A stretch of DNA of 64,000 nucleotides from Methylibium sp. Root1272 (lineage in GTDB: Bacteria; Pseudomonadota; Gammaproteobacteria; Burkholderiales; Burkholderiaceae_C), in NCBI RefSeq assembly GCF_001425905.1, contig NZ_LMDY01000012.1, forward strand, positions 435,734 to 499,733. Reading direction: 5' to 3'. Below the pieces are notes generated by a model. It worked only from the letters and a program-made list of their open reading frames with translations. It did not search any database and was not told where the DNA came from. Both the position numbers and the translations under genes were made by a program. Numbering within the stretch: the first letter of the stretch is position 1; every line of letters begins with the position of its first letter. Below, piece after piece: positions 25,674 through 34,457 of this stretch.

Positions 25674-27923
25674 ATGGACTTCGCACTCGTCGCCAAACGC
25701 CTCGCCGGCCAGTCGCCGGCCCCCGACACCGACGCTCGCTCCGGCGAATTCGACCGTCGTGGCTTCCTCAAGCTCAGCGCGCTCGGCGGCGGCGGCCTGG
25801 CCGTCACCTGGTCGGCACCCGCTGCACTGGCCGCCGAGGAGGGCGCGCCCGCCGCGCCGAAGAAGCCGGTCGACCCCAGCCCCTTCATCAAGATCCATCC
25901 CGACAACACGGTGGAGATCCGCGTCAACCGGCTCGACTTCGGCCAGGGCGCGCTGACCGCGCTGCCGATGCTGGTGGCCGAAGAGCTCGACGTCGACTGG
26001 AAGCAGGTGCGCGCCAGCCTCGCGCCGGCGGGCGAGGCCTACAAGGACCCGCTGTTCGGCATCCAGATGACCGGCGGCTCCAGCGCCGTGCCGAACTCCT
26101 GGTTGCAGTACCGCCAGATCGGCGCGGCCACCCGCGTGATGCTGGTCGCCGCAGCGGCCGCGCAGTGGAAGGTGCCGGCCGAGGCCTGCAAGACCGGTGC
26201 AGGCGTGGTCCGTCACGGCAACAAGAGCGCCACCTATGCCTCGCTGGCGGCAGCCGCGGCGAAGCAGCCGGTGCCGGCGACCGTGGTGCTGAAGACGCCG
26301 GAGAACTTCAACATCATCGGACACGGTCAGGGGCGCATCGATGCGGTCGCCACCGTGTCGGGCAAGAAGCACTACGGCATCGACCAGCGCCTGCCGGGGA
26401 TGAAGGTCGCGCTGCTGCTGCGTGCACCGACCTTCGGAGGCCAGGTCGAGAGCTTCGACGCGAGCAAGGCGAAGGCGATCAAGGGCGTGATCGACGTGTT
26501 CCAGGTGCCGACCGACCGCGGCGGCAGTGGACTGGCCGTCATCGCCGACGGCTACTGGCCCGCCAAGCAGGGCCGCGAGGCGCTGCAGGTGAGCTGGAAG
26601 GCCGGCGTCGGCGGCACCGTCAGCAGCGACAAGCTGCTGGCCCAGTACCGCGAGGAAGCCAAGGCGCCGAAGCATGTGGCGCTCGCCGGCGACGGCGCAG
26701 CGATCGAGGCCGCCGCGAAGACGGCGCCGAAGAAGATCAGCGCCGAGTACGAGTTCCCCTACCTGGCGCACGCGCCGATGGAGCCGCTGAACGCGACCTT
26801 CGAGCTGAAGGCCGACCGCGCGACCGTGTGGGCCGGCACACAGTTCCAGACGGTCGACCAGATGGCGATCGCGCAGACGCTGGGCCTGAAGCCCGAGCAG
26901 GTCACGCTCAACACGCTGCCGGCCGGTGGCGGCTTCGGACGGCGCGCGGTGCCGAGCTCGGACTACATGCGCGAGGCCGCCGGCATCGCCAAGGCCTGGT
27001 ACGCGAAGGATGCCAAGTCGCCGCTGAAGGTGATGTGGAGTCGCGAGGACGACATCAAGGGCGGCTACTACCGCCCGGCCCACCTGCACCGTGTCGACAT
27101 CGCGCTGGATGCCCAGGGCCAGGTGCAGGGCTGGGATCACGTGATCGTGGGACAGTCGCTGGTGAAGGGCTCGCCGTTCGAGGCCTTCCTGGTCAAGGAC
27201 GGCATCGACCACACGATGACCGAGGGCGTGGTCGAGAACACCTATGGGATGCCGATGCGTCTGCGCGCCACGCACCCGGACGTCGCGGTGCCGGTGCTGT
27301 GGTGGCGCTCGGTCGGCCACACCCACACCGGCTTCGTGATGGAGACGCTGGCCGACGAGGTGGCCCGTGCAGCGGGGCAGGACCCGGTGGCCTGGCGGCT
27401 CGCGAAGCTCGATCCGAAGAAGCATGCGCGCCACGTGGCCGCACTGAAGCTCGCGGTCGACAAGTCGGGCTATGGCAAGCCCTTGCCGGCCGGCCACGCC
27501 TGGGGCGTGGCGGTGCACGAGTCCTTCGGTTCGGTGGTGGCCTACGTGGTCGACGTGTCCGTGGTCGAGGGCCGGCCCAAGGTGCATGCGGTGACGGCCG
27601 GCGTGCATGCCAATCAGGTCGTCAACCCGACGGCCGCCGAGGCGCAGATCCAGGGCGGCGCGGTGTTCGGCCTGTCGATGATCCAGCCCGGTTTCGCGAT
27701 CACGCTGAAGGACGGGGTGGTGGAACAGAGTCAGTTCAGCGACTTCGCGCCACCGCGCATCACCGATGCGCCGCCGGTGGCGGTGCACTTCGTGCCGAGC
27801 AACGATCCGCCCACCGGCCTGGGCGAACCCGGTGTGCCGCCGATTGCGCCGGCCGTGGCGAATGCCGTCGCCGCGTTGACGGGCAAGCGGCTGCGCAAGC
27901 TGCCGTTCGACACGCTGGCCTGA
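25674..27923 (+). CDS. Molybdopterin-binding subunit of an IorB-type aldehyde/N-heterocycle hydroxylase, Tat-targeted
   Basis: This 749-residue large subunit has a twin-arginine signal FDRRGFLKLSA (Arg28-Arg29) followed by a hydrophobic stretch, so the folded complex is probably exported to the periplasm. Domain motifs of the xanthine oxidase family are present: LDFGQGALTALPMLVAEEL, YEFPYLAHAPMEPLNATF, LPAGGGFGRR, and GLGEPGVPPIAPAVANAV with the catalytic Glu near the end. Substrate specificity cannot be read from sequence. It is translated with the small subunit and followed by a MocA-like gene. Confidence 0.92.
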   Translation: MDFALVAKRLAGQSPAPDTDARSGEFDRRGFLKLSALGGGGLAVTWSAPAALAAEEGAPAAPKKPVDPSPFIKIHPDNTVEIRVNRLDFGQGALTALPMLVAEELDVDWKQVRASLAPAGEAYKDPLFGIQMTGGSSAVPNSWLQYRQIGAATRVMLVAAAAAQWKVPAEACKTGAGVVRHGNKSATYASLAAAAAKQPVPATVVLKTPENFNIIGHGQGRIDAVATVSGKKHYGIDQRLPGMKVALLLRAPTFGGQVESFDASKAKAIKGVIDVFQVPTDRGGSGLAVIADGYWPAKQGREALQVSWKAGVGGTVSSDKLLAQYREEAKAPKHVALAGDGAAIEAAAKTAPKKISAEYEFPYLAHAPMEPLNATFELKADRATVWAGTQFQTVDQMAIAQTLGLKPEQVTLNTLPAGGGFGRRAVPSSDYMREAAGIAKAWYAKDAKSPLKVMWSREDDIKGGYYRPAHLHRVDIALDAQGQVQGWDHVIVGQSLVKGSPFEAFLVKDGIDHTMTEGVVENTYGMPMRLRATHPDVAVPVLWWRSVGHTHTGFVMETLADEVARAAGQDPVAWRLAKLDPKKHARHVAALKLAVDKSGYGKPLPAGHAWGVAVHESFGSVVAYVVDVSVVEGRPKVHAVTAGVHANQVVNPTAAEAQIQGGAVFGLSMIQPGFAITLKDGVVEQSQFSDFAPPRITDAPPVAVHFVPSNDPPTGLGEPGVPPIAPAVANAVAALTGKRLRKLPFDTLA

Positions 27924-28162
27924 CGCGCGGCGCGCATCGCCGGCCGCCGCTTGCGCGGGCGTTCGAGCGTCCGGGTTACCACTCGGGCTGGCCGGGCGTG
28001 GAGCGCCATGGCCCGCCGGGTGGAGCATTGAACGCCTGCGTCCGCGGGTGAGGCCTTAGGTAGAGCTCCCACTTCCGGTTTGCACGGGGTCGCGGTTTGA
28101 TCGCATCACGGACGGCCGCATCGACCGGCCGGTGATGACAGAGCGCAATCTGGGAGGGTTCG

Positions 28163-28795
28163 GTGCGACAAGGGCCGGTGGTGGTGGTGTTGGCGGCGGG
28201 GCGCGGGGCGCGCTTTCGCGGCGGGCGGGGTGAACGCGCCCACAAGCTCGAGCAGCCGTTCGGCGGCTCGACGGTGCTCGAGACGACGCTCTCGCATGTG
28301 GTCCAGAGCCGGCTGCCGGTGGTCGTGGTGACGACCGAAGCACTGCATGCCCGCGTGACCGCCACCATCGCGGCACGCGATGTGGTCGTGCTGCCTGGCG
28401 CCGGCGACGATGAACTGCTGGGCATGGGGTACTCGATCGCCGCCGGCGTGACCGCCCGCTCGAATGCCAGCGGCTGGCTGGTGTTGCCCGGCGACATGCC
28501 GCTGGTGCAGCCCGCCACGCTGCGCGCCGTGGCGGCCGCAATGCCGCACCACCCCATCGTGTACGCCCAGCACCGAGGGCGCCGGGGCCACCCGGTGGCG
28601 TTTGCCGCCGAGCTGTACTCCGAACTGGCGCGGCTCAGCGGCGACGAGGGTGCGCGGCGTCTGGTGGCGCGCTATCCAGCGTTCGGCGTCGAGGTGCCGG
28701 ACGGTGGGGTGCTGCTGGACGTCGATACCGAGCAGGACCTGCAGCAACTGCGCAGCCTGCACGCGGCGCACGCCGGCGAAGCCGCGGTGGACTGA
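28163..28795 (+). CDS. MocA-like molybdenum cofactor cytidylyltransferase (NTP-transferase)
   Basis: This 210-residue nucleotidyltransferase has VVVLAAGRGARFRG (7-20) and LVLPGDMPLV, the nucleotide and metal sites of the MobA/MocA family. MocA converts molybdopterin to its cytosine dinucleotide, the cofactor used by hydroxylases like the one encoded upstream, so the context supports that role over MobA. The start is GTG, with GGGAGG five bases upstream. A 239-base gap without features separates it from iorB, so it may have its own promoter. No XdhC-like maturation gene is present here. Confidence 0.82.
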   Translation: MRQGPVVVVLAAGRGARFRGGRGERAHKLEQPFGGSTVLETTLSHVVQSRLPVVVVTTEALHARVTATIAARDVVVLPGAGDDELLGMGYSIAAGVTARSNASGWLVLPGDMPLVQPATLRAVAAAMPHHPIVYAQHRGRRGHPVAFAAELYSELARLSGDEGARRLVARYPAFGVEVPDGGVLLDVDTEQDLQQLRSLHAAHAGEAAVD

Positions 28796-28827
28796 CCGCG
28801 CGGTCACCGCCGCGTGCGCGGTCTCGG

Positions 28828-30009
28828 CTAGTCGCCCAGCAGTTCTCCCAGCGGTTTCAGGTCCTCGACGCGGTCGCACACGGCCTTGACGGCCATCAGG
28901 ATCGGCACGCCGAGCAGCAGCCCCCAGATGCCCCACAGCCAGCCCCAGGCCAGCACGCCCACGAACACCACCACCGGGCTCATGCGGCTGGTGCGGCTGG
29001 TCAGCCAGGGCGTGATCAGGTAGCCGCTGATGCAGTGGAGCACCAGCGACACGCCGCCCACCACCAGCGCCATGTCGAGCGTGCCGAACTGCAGGAAGGC
29101 GACCAGGGACGAGCCCACGGTGACCGCGATCGAGCCGATGTAGGGGACGAGGTTCAGCACCGCGGCCACGATGCCCCAGACGGCGGCGTGCTCCAGGCCG
29201 ATCCAGAGGAAGGCGAGCCAGGTCGCCACGCCGACCAGGGCGCTGATGAGCAACTGCACCAGGAGGTAGCGCTGGATCTGCTCGGTGATCTCGTCCAGCG
29301 CCTCCACCGTGACGCGCCGCTGCGCGAAGGTCGGGCCCGCGATCTTCACCATCTTGCGGCGAAAGCTGTTGCCCGAGGCGATCAGGAAGTAGGTGATGAA
29401 GCAGACGACGGTGGCCTGCCCGATCAGCCAGGCCAGGCCCAGCGTGCTGCTCCACAGGTAGTCCCGGATGCTGAACTTGCGCGGCTCGATCTGTACCCGT
29501 TGCACGCCGCGCTGGCCCGCGGCCGAGGAAGCGGCCTCTTCCGCTGCCTGTTCGAGCTGGGTGACGGCCTTCTGCATCGTCTCCATCTTGCTGGTCGGCT
29601 CGTTGCGCGCCGCCCTGACGGCCTGGCGCAGCTTCTGGGCGGCGGCCGGCAGACTCTCGATCAGCTCGCTGGCATCGTCGCCGAGCGCGTAGCCGGTCGA
29701 GCCGGCACCGGCGAGGATGGCCAGCAGCAGCACCGCCGCGGCCAGCGAGCGCGGGATGCGCCAGCGCACCATGCGATCGACGATGGGCGACAGCGCGTAG
29801 CTGAACATCAGGCCGAGCAGCAGCGGGATGAACACCGCGCTGGCCCAGCGCAGCACCACCAGGCAGGCCAGCACCGCCAGCACGGCCAGCGAGAGGCTGC
29901 GCACGCCGACCGGCATGTGCAGGAGCACCGGTTGCGCAATGGCGGGTCTCTCCGTCGCAGGCAGCTCTTCGGCCGGAGGGACGTCGTCGATCGCTGGATC
30001 GTGTGGCAT
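28828..30009 (-). CDS. AI-2E (PerM) family membrane transporter
   Basis: This 393-residue protein has about seven or eight membrane segments, starting with LSLAVLAVLACLVVLRWASA and FIPLLLGLMFSYALSPI, a soluble Ala/Glu-rich loop at about 115-185, and the family C-terminal VVFVGVLAWGWLWGIWGLLLGVP. Members range from AI-2 exporters to Na+/H+ exchangers, so the substrate is unknown. MPHDPAIDD was chosen as start because a longer version adds only non-conserved residues. Confidence 0.9.
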   Translation of the reverse strand: MPHDPAIDDVPPAEELPATERPAIAQPVLLHMPVGVRSLSLAVLAVLACLVVLRWASAVFIPLLLGLMFSYALSPIVDRMVRWRIPRSLAAAVLLLAILAGAGSTGYALGDDASELIESLPAAAQKLRQAVRAARNEPTSKMETMQKAVTQLEQAAEEAASSAAGQRGVQRVQIEPRKFSIRDYLWSSTLGLAWLIGQATVVCFITYFLIASGNSFRRKMVKIAGPTFAQRRVTVEALDEITEQIQRYLLVQLLISALVGVATWLAFLWIGLEHAAVWGIVAAVLNLVPYIGSIAVTVGSSLVAFLQFGTLDMALVVGGVSLVLHCISGYLITPWLTSRTSRMSPVVVFVGVLAWGWLWGIWGLLLGVPILMAVKAVCDRVEDLKPLGELLGD

Positions 30010-30112
30010 CGAAAACGGGTCGGTGGGGCAGGCGGTGCCTGCGGGGCCACGATGATGCACCTTCGGCCTGCGTCCGGCCCCGCGGGCTCGGCCGGCGGCA
30101 ACCCGGGCCGGG

Positions 30113-30769
30113 CTAGGCCGTGAGACCGGCGCGCCGCGCCAGCGCCACCTGGCGCTCGATCGCGGGGTCGCGGATGCCGCAGCGACGCAGGCAGGCGGCT
30201 GTCTCGACCAGATAGTCGAGCGTGCTGCCGAACCGGCCTCGTGCGTGGCGCAGGATGCCGATCAGCGTGTCGTCGTCCAGTTCACCGATGTAGTTGGGGC
30301 TGCGTTTGCTGAGCGTGAACGCGAGCGCCGTGACCTGACCGTGCGGGGTCTGGCATTGCAGCCACTTCGGGTCGTAGACGCCGGTGAACATCTCGCGGTC
30401 CCACAGACGGCGCAGTTCCGCGTCGGCGCGCGACGGCTCGAGGCGGTAGACCATGCCGGAGCACGAGCCGCCCGGCACCAGGGCGCACACGAGGCCGGGG
30501 CGCTCGGGCGTGCCGCGGTTGATGCGCGAGCGCATGCGGAAGGCTCGGTGCTGGCCATGCACGCGCGCCAGACGCTGTTCGGCCGCCTCGAACTCGGGGC
30601 GCCAGATCAGCGAGGCGTAGCCGAAGATCCAGATGTCGCGCCGCGCCGGCCGGCCGGCCAGCGTGCGTTCGAGCAGCACCTGGGGATCGCGCAGCGGCGC
30701 GACCGAAACGGCGCCGGGCTCGACGGCGCAGGAGGCGGGCTCGGGGTCGTAATCCAGGGCTTGCTGCAC
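30113..30769 (-). CDS. ChaC-family gamma-glutamylcyclotransferase
   Basis: This 218-residue ChaC-like protein has the substrate-binding signature IWIFGYASLIWRPEF at about 46-60, and EREMFTGVY-like WDREMFTGVYDPKWL. ChaC enzymes degrade glutathione to 5-oxoproline and Cys-Gly in the cytosol. Conserved SKRSPNYIGELDDDTL also fits. It is followed on the same strand by the AI-2E transporter gene after about 100 bases, and nothing indicates a shared function. Confidence 0.92.
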   Translation of the reverse strand: MQQALDYDPEPASCAVEPGAVSVAPLRDPQVLLERTLAGRPARRDIWIFGYASLIWRPEFEAAEQRLARVHGQHRAFRMRSRINRGTPERPGLVCALVPGGSCSGMVYRLEPSRADAELRRLWDREMFTGVYDPKWLQCQTPHGQVTALAFTLSKRSPNYIGELDDDTLIGILRHARGRFGSTLDYLVETAACLRRCGIRDPAIERQVALARRAGLTA

Positions 30770-30855
30770 GGCAACAAGATTGCGGCCTGAGGCCTGCCCC
30801 TGTCAAGCGGCAGCGAGGCTGCGGATCGCGCGAAAAACCACGCGGAACGGCCCCT

Positions 30856-31251
30856 TCACGGGCGTTCGATCAGTTCGATCTTGTAGCCGTCCGGGTCGGT
30901 GATGAAGGCAATCACCGTGCTGCCGCCCTGCACCGGGCCCGGCTCGCGCGTGATCGCGCCGCCCAGCGCCTGTGCCCGTTCGCGCACGGCGGCGCACGTG
31001 GCCGTGACATCGGCCACGCCGATGGCGATGTGGCCGTAGGCGCTGCCGAGCTCGTAGCGGTCGACGCCGTGGTTGTAGGTCAGCTCGATCTCGGCATGCT
31101 CTGGATTCGTGCCATAGCCGACGAAGGCCAGGCTGTACTTCTGCGCAGGTCGTTCGGTGGTGCGCAACAGCCGCATGCCCAGGACCTGGGTGTAGAAGTC
31201 GATCGAGCGCTGCAGGTCGCCGACGCGCAGCATGGTGTGGAGGAGTCTCAT
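30856..31251 (-). CDS. gloA: GloA, lactoylglutathione lyase (glyoxalase I)
   Basis: This 131-residue enzyme converts the methylglyoxal-glutathione hemithioacetal to S-lactoylglutathione. The start [20 protein letters not shown] includes the metal ligand His5. Further ligands lie in [20 protein letters not shown] and in the C-terminal [13 protein letters not shown], all conserved. Its start overlaps the stop of the thioesterase gene upstream by four bases, so both are co-translated. Confidence 0.97.
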   Translation of the reverse strand: MRLLHTMLRVGDLQRSIDFYTQVLGMRLLRTTERPAQKYSLAFVGYGTNPEHAEIELTYNHGVDRYELGSAYGHIAIGVADVTATCAAVRERAQALGGAITREPGPVQGGSTVIAFITDPDGYKIELIERP

Positions 31252-31736
31252 CGCGGAGCCGGGGCGTCGAAGACGAAGCAGGTGGTCGAGGCGTGAGCGT
31301 ACAGCGTTCCATCGGGGCCAATCAGGCGGCCGTCGGCGGTGCCCATGCTGCGCCCGATGTGGATCAGCCGGCCCTCGGCACGCACCAGCGGCACCTTGTC
31401 GCTCAGCGCGCGCACCAGGCTGATCTTCAGTTCCACGGTGGTGTAGCGCTTGCCGGCCGGCAGCGCCGAGTGCACGGCGCAGGCCACCGCCGAGTCGAGC
31501 AACGTGGCGTACCAGCCGCCATGCACCGAGCCGAGCGGGTTGTAGTGGGGTGTGCCGGGCCGGCCCTGGAAGACGGCGAGGCCGCGCTCCATGTGCACCG
31601 GCAGGAAGTCCAGGGTGTCGCCGATCGGCGGCAGGGGCAGCTCACCGGCGAACATGGCCTCGAAGAACTGCAGCCCGCTCAACGAGGTGATCTGGTCGGG
31701 CCGGCTCACGCCGAAACGCGGGTTCCGTGCACGCAC
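31248..31736 (-). CDS. PaaI-family hot-dog thioesterase, start region probably frameshifted
   Basis: The 162 residues from GTG 31736 form an intact hot-dog thioesterase domain: [24 protein letters not shown] and [14 protein letters not shown], read with active-site [12 protein letters not shown]. Upstream in the same frame, [16 protein letters not shown] looks like a natural N-terminus, but no start codon precedes it. The plausible ATG at 31801 (after GACAGACC) is one base out of frame; one extra C in the CCCC run near 31787 would join them. The gene is therefore either shortened or the sequence has an indel. It is coupled to gloA and divergent from marR. Confidence 0.85.
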   Translation of the reverse strand: MRARNPRFGVSRPDQITSLSGLQFFEAMFAGELPLPPIGDTLDFLPVHMERGLAVFQGRPGTPHYNPLGSVHGGWYATLLDSAVACAVHSALPAGKRYTTVELKISLVRALSDKVPLVRAEGRLIHIGRSMGTADGRLIGPDGTLYAHASTTCFVFDAPAPR

Positions 31737-31831
31737 GGCGGCCTCGTCGGCCTGCCAGCGGGCCAGGGTGGCGGCGGCATCGATGGGGTGGGTTCGGTCA
31801 TGGTCTGTCGATAAGAAAGTTGTAGATAAAA

Positions 31832-31849
31832 TAATTGTAGCTACAATTA
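31832..31849. promoter_or_regulatory. 18-base perfect palindrome, probable MarR operator
   Basis: TAATTGTAGCTACAATTA is perfectly symmetric and ends four bases before the marR start codon. A further half-site TTGTAG lies at 31820-31825. The position between the divergent marR and thioesterase genes and the size fit a MarR-dimer operator that would control both directions. The segment is distinctly AT-rich. Confidence 0.7.
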
Positions 31850-31853
31850 AATC

Positions 31854-32327
31854 ATGACGACACTATCGACCTCACGCCCCGCGGTCTCGACCCCGCAGGG
31901 CTGCACCAACCTGAAGCTGCGGCAGCTCAGCCGCGCGGTAACGCGTCACTACGACGCCTACGTGGCGCCACTCGGACTCAAGAACACCCAGTACTCGCTG
32001 CTGTCGCACGTGGTCAAGCTGGGGCCGCTCCGTCCCGGCGACCTGGCCCGGCGCATGCGCCTGGAGGCGTCCACGCTGACGCGCAATCTCCAGCCCTTGC
32101 TGGCGCAAGGCTGGCTGACCCTGGGCCCCGGTGACGATGCGCGCAGCCGTCTCGTCGACGCGACCGAGGCGGGGCGGGCCAAGCGGGCCGAGGCGCAGCG
32201 CGCCTGGAAGCAGGCCCAGATCGCGCTGAACGAGCGGCTGGGCGCTGAGCGCGTCGCCGCGCTACACATGTTGATCGACGATTGCCTGGAACGGCTCGAC
32301 GGAACCGGGGACGACAGCGATGAATGA
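31854..32327 (+). CDS. MarR-family transcriptional regulator
   Basis: This 157-residue regulator has the MarR winged helix: LKNTQYSLLSHVVKLGPL, LARRMRLEASTLTRNLQPLL and a wing around GPGDDARSRLVDATEAG. It probably represses itself and the overlapping MFS transporter through the palindrome just upstream. Its stop lies inside the MFS reading frame (8-base overlap), which indicates a two-gene operon. The ligand is unknown. Confidence 0.93.
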   Translation: MTTLSTSRPAVSTPQGCTNLKLRQLSRAVTRHYDAYVAPLGLKNTQYSLLSHVVKLGPLRPGDLARRMRLEASTLTRNLQPLLAQGWLTLGPGDDARSRLVDATEAGRAKRAEAQRAWKQAQIALNERLGAERVAALHMLIDDCLERLDGTGDDSDE

Positions 32328-33579
32328 CGCCACCACCGTGCTCCGGCCCGCGCGCACCCTGCCGCGCTTGTGGATGGTGCTGCTCGCGGCGGCCGGTGCC
32401 TTCGCGCTGACGATGGGCGTGCGCCAGTCGATGGGCTTGTTCCTCGGCACCCTGAACACCAGCACCGGCCTGGGCATCGGCAGCATCAGCCTGGCCTTCG
32501 CCTTCGGCCAGCTGTGGTGGGGGCTGACGCAACCTTTTGCGGGCATGGTGGCCGACCGCATCGGCGCGGGGCGCGTGATCTTTGTCGGGGTGCTGCTGGT
32601 CACGCTGGGGACCGCGATCACCCCCTACATGCACACCACCGCCGGCCTGATCTTCGCGATCGGCATCCTGGCGGCCGGCGGCGCCGGCATGGCCGGGCCC
32701 TCGGTCCTGATGGCGGCGACCACGCGGCTGCTCGATCCGGCGCGGCGCGGCATCGCCGCCGGCGTGGTGAATGCCGGCGGGTCCTTCGGTCAGTTCGTGT
32801 TCGCGCCGGTCGCGCAGGGCCTCACGGCCGCGGCCGGCTGGGTGACGGCGATGCAGGGCATGGCGTTCATCGTCTTGCTCGCCTTGCCGGCCGCCTGGGT
32901 GTTGCGCGGCAACTCCCGGCAACTCGCGTCCGCCGGGAGTGCCCCGGCCGAGGGCACGCGCGCGGCCGTGCGGCGGGCTCTGGCCGATCCCAGCTACCGG
33001 CTGCTGAGCGCGGGCTTCTTCATCTGCGGCTTCCACGTCGCGTTCATCGGTACTCACCTGCCGGGCGTGGTGGCCGCGTGCGGGCTGCCGCCGGCCATCG
33101 GCGCCTGGTCGCTGGCGATCGTGGGCCTGTTCAACATCGTCGGCAGCGTGGGGATGGGCTGGGCGCTGAGCCACGGTGGCGGGCGCTGGCGTATGAAGTC
33201 GATGCTGTCGATCCTCTATGCCTCACGCGCCGTCGTGGTGCTGCTCTTCATGTTGGCGCCGAAGACGGAAGCGGTGATGCTGGTCTTCTCGGCCGCGATC
33301 GGACTCACCTTCCTGGCCACGGTGCCGCCCACCGCCGGGCTGGTCGCCAAGTTCTTCGGACCGACCCACATGGCCACGCTGTTCGGCATCGTCATGCTGG
33401 CGCACCAGCTCGGTGGCTTTCTCGGCGCGTACTTCGGGGGCAAGGCGTTCGAGTGGACCGGCGCCTACGACGCGATCTGGATCGTCGACATCCTGCTGGC
33501 GGTGGGCGCGGCGCTGGTGCACCTGCCGATCCGCGAGTCGCGCCCGGCGGCGCCCGGCGTCGCTGCGGCTCAGGCCTGA
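32320..33579 (+). CDS. MFS transporter (MarR-linked)
   Basis: This 419-residue protein has twelve predicted membrane helices and MFS loop motifs (GMVADRIGAGRVIF after helix 2). The sequence MGVRQSMGLFLGTLN and the C-terminal FFGPTHMATLFGIVMLAHQLGGFLGAYFGG (read as HMATLFGIVMLAHQ and GGFLGAYFGG) resemble monocarboxylate/oxalate-type MFS carriers. Co-transcription with marR suggests uptake or export of the compound MarR senses. It overlaps the convergent SDR gene by ten bases at the 3' end. Confidence 0.92.
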   Translation: MNDATTVLRPARTLPRLWMVLLAAAGAFALTMGVRQSMGLFLGTLNTSTGLGIGSISLAFAFGQLWWGLTQPFAGMVADRIGAGRVIFVGVLLVTLGTAITPYMHTTAGLIFAIGILAAGGAGMAGPSVLMAATTRLLDPARRGIAAGVVNAGGSFGQFVFAPVAQGLTAAAGWVTAMQGMAFIVLLALPAAWVLRGNSRQLASAGSAPAEGTRAAVRRALADPSYRLLSAGFFICGFHVAFIGTHLPGVVAACGLPPAIGAWSLAIVGLFNIVGSVGMGWALSHGGGRWRMKSMLSILYASRAVVVLLFMLAPKTEAVMLVFSAAIGLTFLATVPPTAGLVAKFFGPTHMATLFGIVMLAHQLGGFLGAYFGGKAFEWTGAYDAIWIVDILLAVGAALVHLPIRESRPAAPGVAAAQA

Positions 33580-34355
33580 ACCGAGTAGTTCAGCGCCAGC
33601 CGGCCGCCATCGGCGTAGACGATCTGGCCGGTCAGGTAGCTGGCCGCGTCGCTGGCGAGGAAGGCCACCACGTCGGCGATCTCGGCCGGCTCGCCGAGGC
33701 GCTTCAACGGCGTGCGGCCGAGGACGCGTTGTCGCGCCTCGTCGCTGGTCAGCACGGCCTGCGCGGCCAGTTCGGTGGCGATGGTGCCGGGCGCGACCGC
33801 GTTCACGCGCACGCCGTGGTCGGCCAGCGCCAGCGCCATCGCGCGCGTGAGCTGGTTGATGCCGCCCTTGCTGGCGTTGTAGCTGGCGATCGTGGGGATC
33901 GCCATCAGGCCGTTGACCGAGCTCATGTTGACGATCGCGCCGCTGCCCTGCGCCGCCATCGTGCGCGCGCAGGCCTGGCCGACAAGGAAGGCGCCCTTGA
34001 GGTTGACGCCGATCACCGCGTCCCAATCGGCCTCGGTCACGTCGAGAAAATCGGCCGCCTTGAAGATGCCGGCGTTGTTGACCAGCACGTCGATGCGCCC
34101 GAAGGCGGCCAGCGTGGCCGCGTGTGCGGCCTGCACCTGCTCGGCGCGCGACACGTCGCAGTGCAGGTAGATCGCACGCCGGCCTTCGCCCTCCAGGCGC
34201 TGCGCCAACACCGCGCCGCGCGCGTCGTCCACGTCCCACAACGCGACCGGCGCGCCTTCGCGAGCGAAGCGCTCCGCACAGGCGGCGCCGATGCCCTGGG
34301 CCGCGCCGGTGACCACGGTCACCCGGCCCGACAGCGCAAAGTTCACGGCGTTCAT
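33570..34355 (-). CDS. SDR-family NAD(P)-dependent oxidoreductase
   Basis: This 261-residue classical short-chain dehydrogenase has the cofactor site VVTGAAQGIGAACAERFA, NNAG in VLVNNAGIFKAADF, catalytic Ser in NMSSVNG and YNASK, and the C-terminal GQIVYADGG. An acidic residue after the second strand (LWDVDD) suggests NAD(H) preference. The substrate is unknown. It is convergent with the MFS gene and stands alone on its strand. Confidence 0.94.
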   Translation of the reverse strand: MNAVNFALSGRVTVVTGAAQGIGAACAERFAREGAPVALWDVDDARGAVLAQRLEGEGRRAIYLHCDVSRAEQVQAAHAATLAAFGRIDVLVNNAGIFKAADFLDVTEADWDAVIGVNLKGAFLVGQACARTMAAQGSGAIVNMSSVNGLMAIPTIASYNASKGGINQLTRAMALALADHGVRVNAVAPGTIATELAAQAVLTSDEARQRVLGRTPLKRLGEPAEIADVVAFLASDAASYLTGQIVYADGGRLALNYSVQA

Positions 34356-34457
34356 CTCGGCTCCCGAATGTCGAAAGCCCGCGCGCGGGGCGGGCTCTTG
34401 TCAAAGGCAGTTTAGTGCCGGCCGGCGCCGCACGGCAGCGCGGCGATCGCCGTGCGA

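Noticed and set aside
28828-30009. AI-2 quorum-sensing exporter
   Set aside because: The family name covers diverse transporters, and no luxS or lsr gene is nearby, so only the family is reported.
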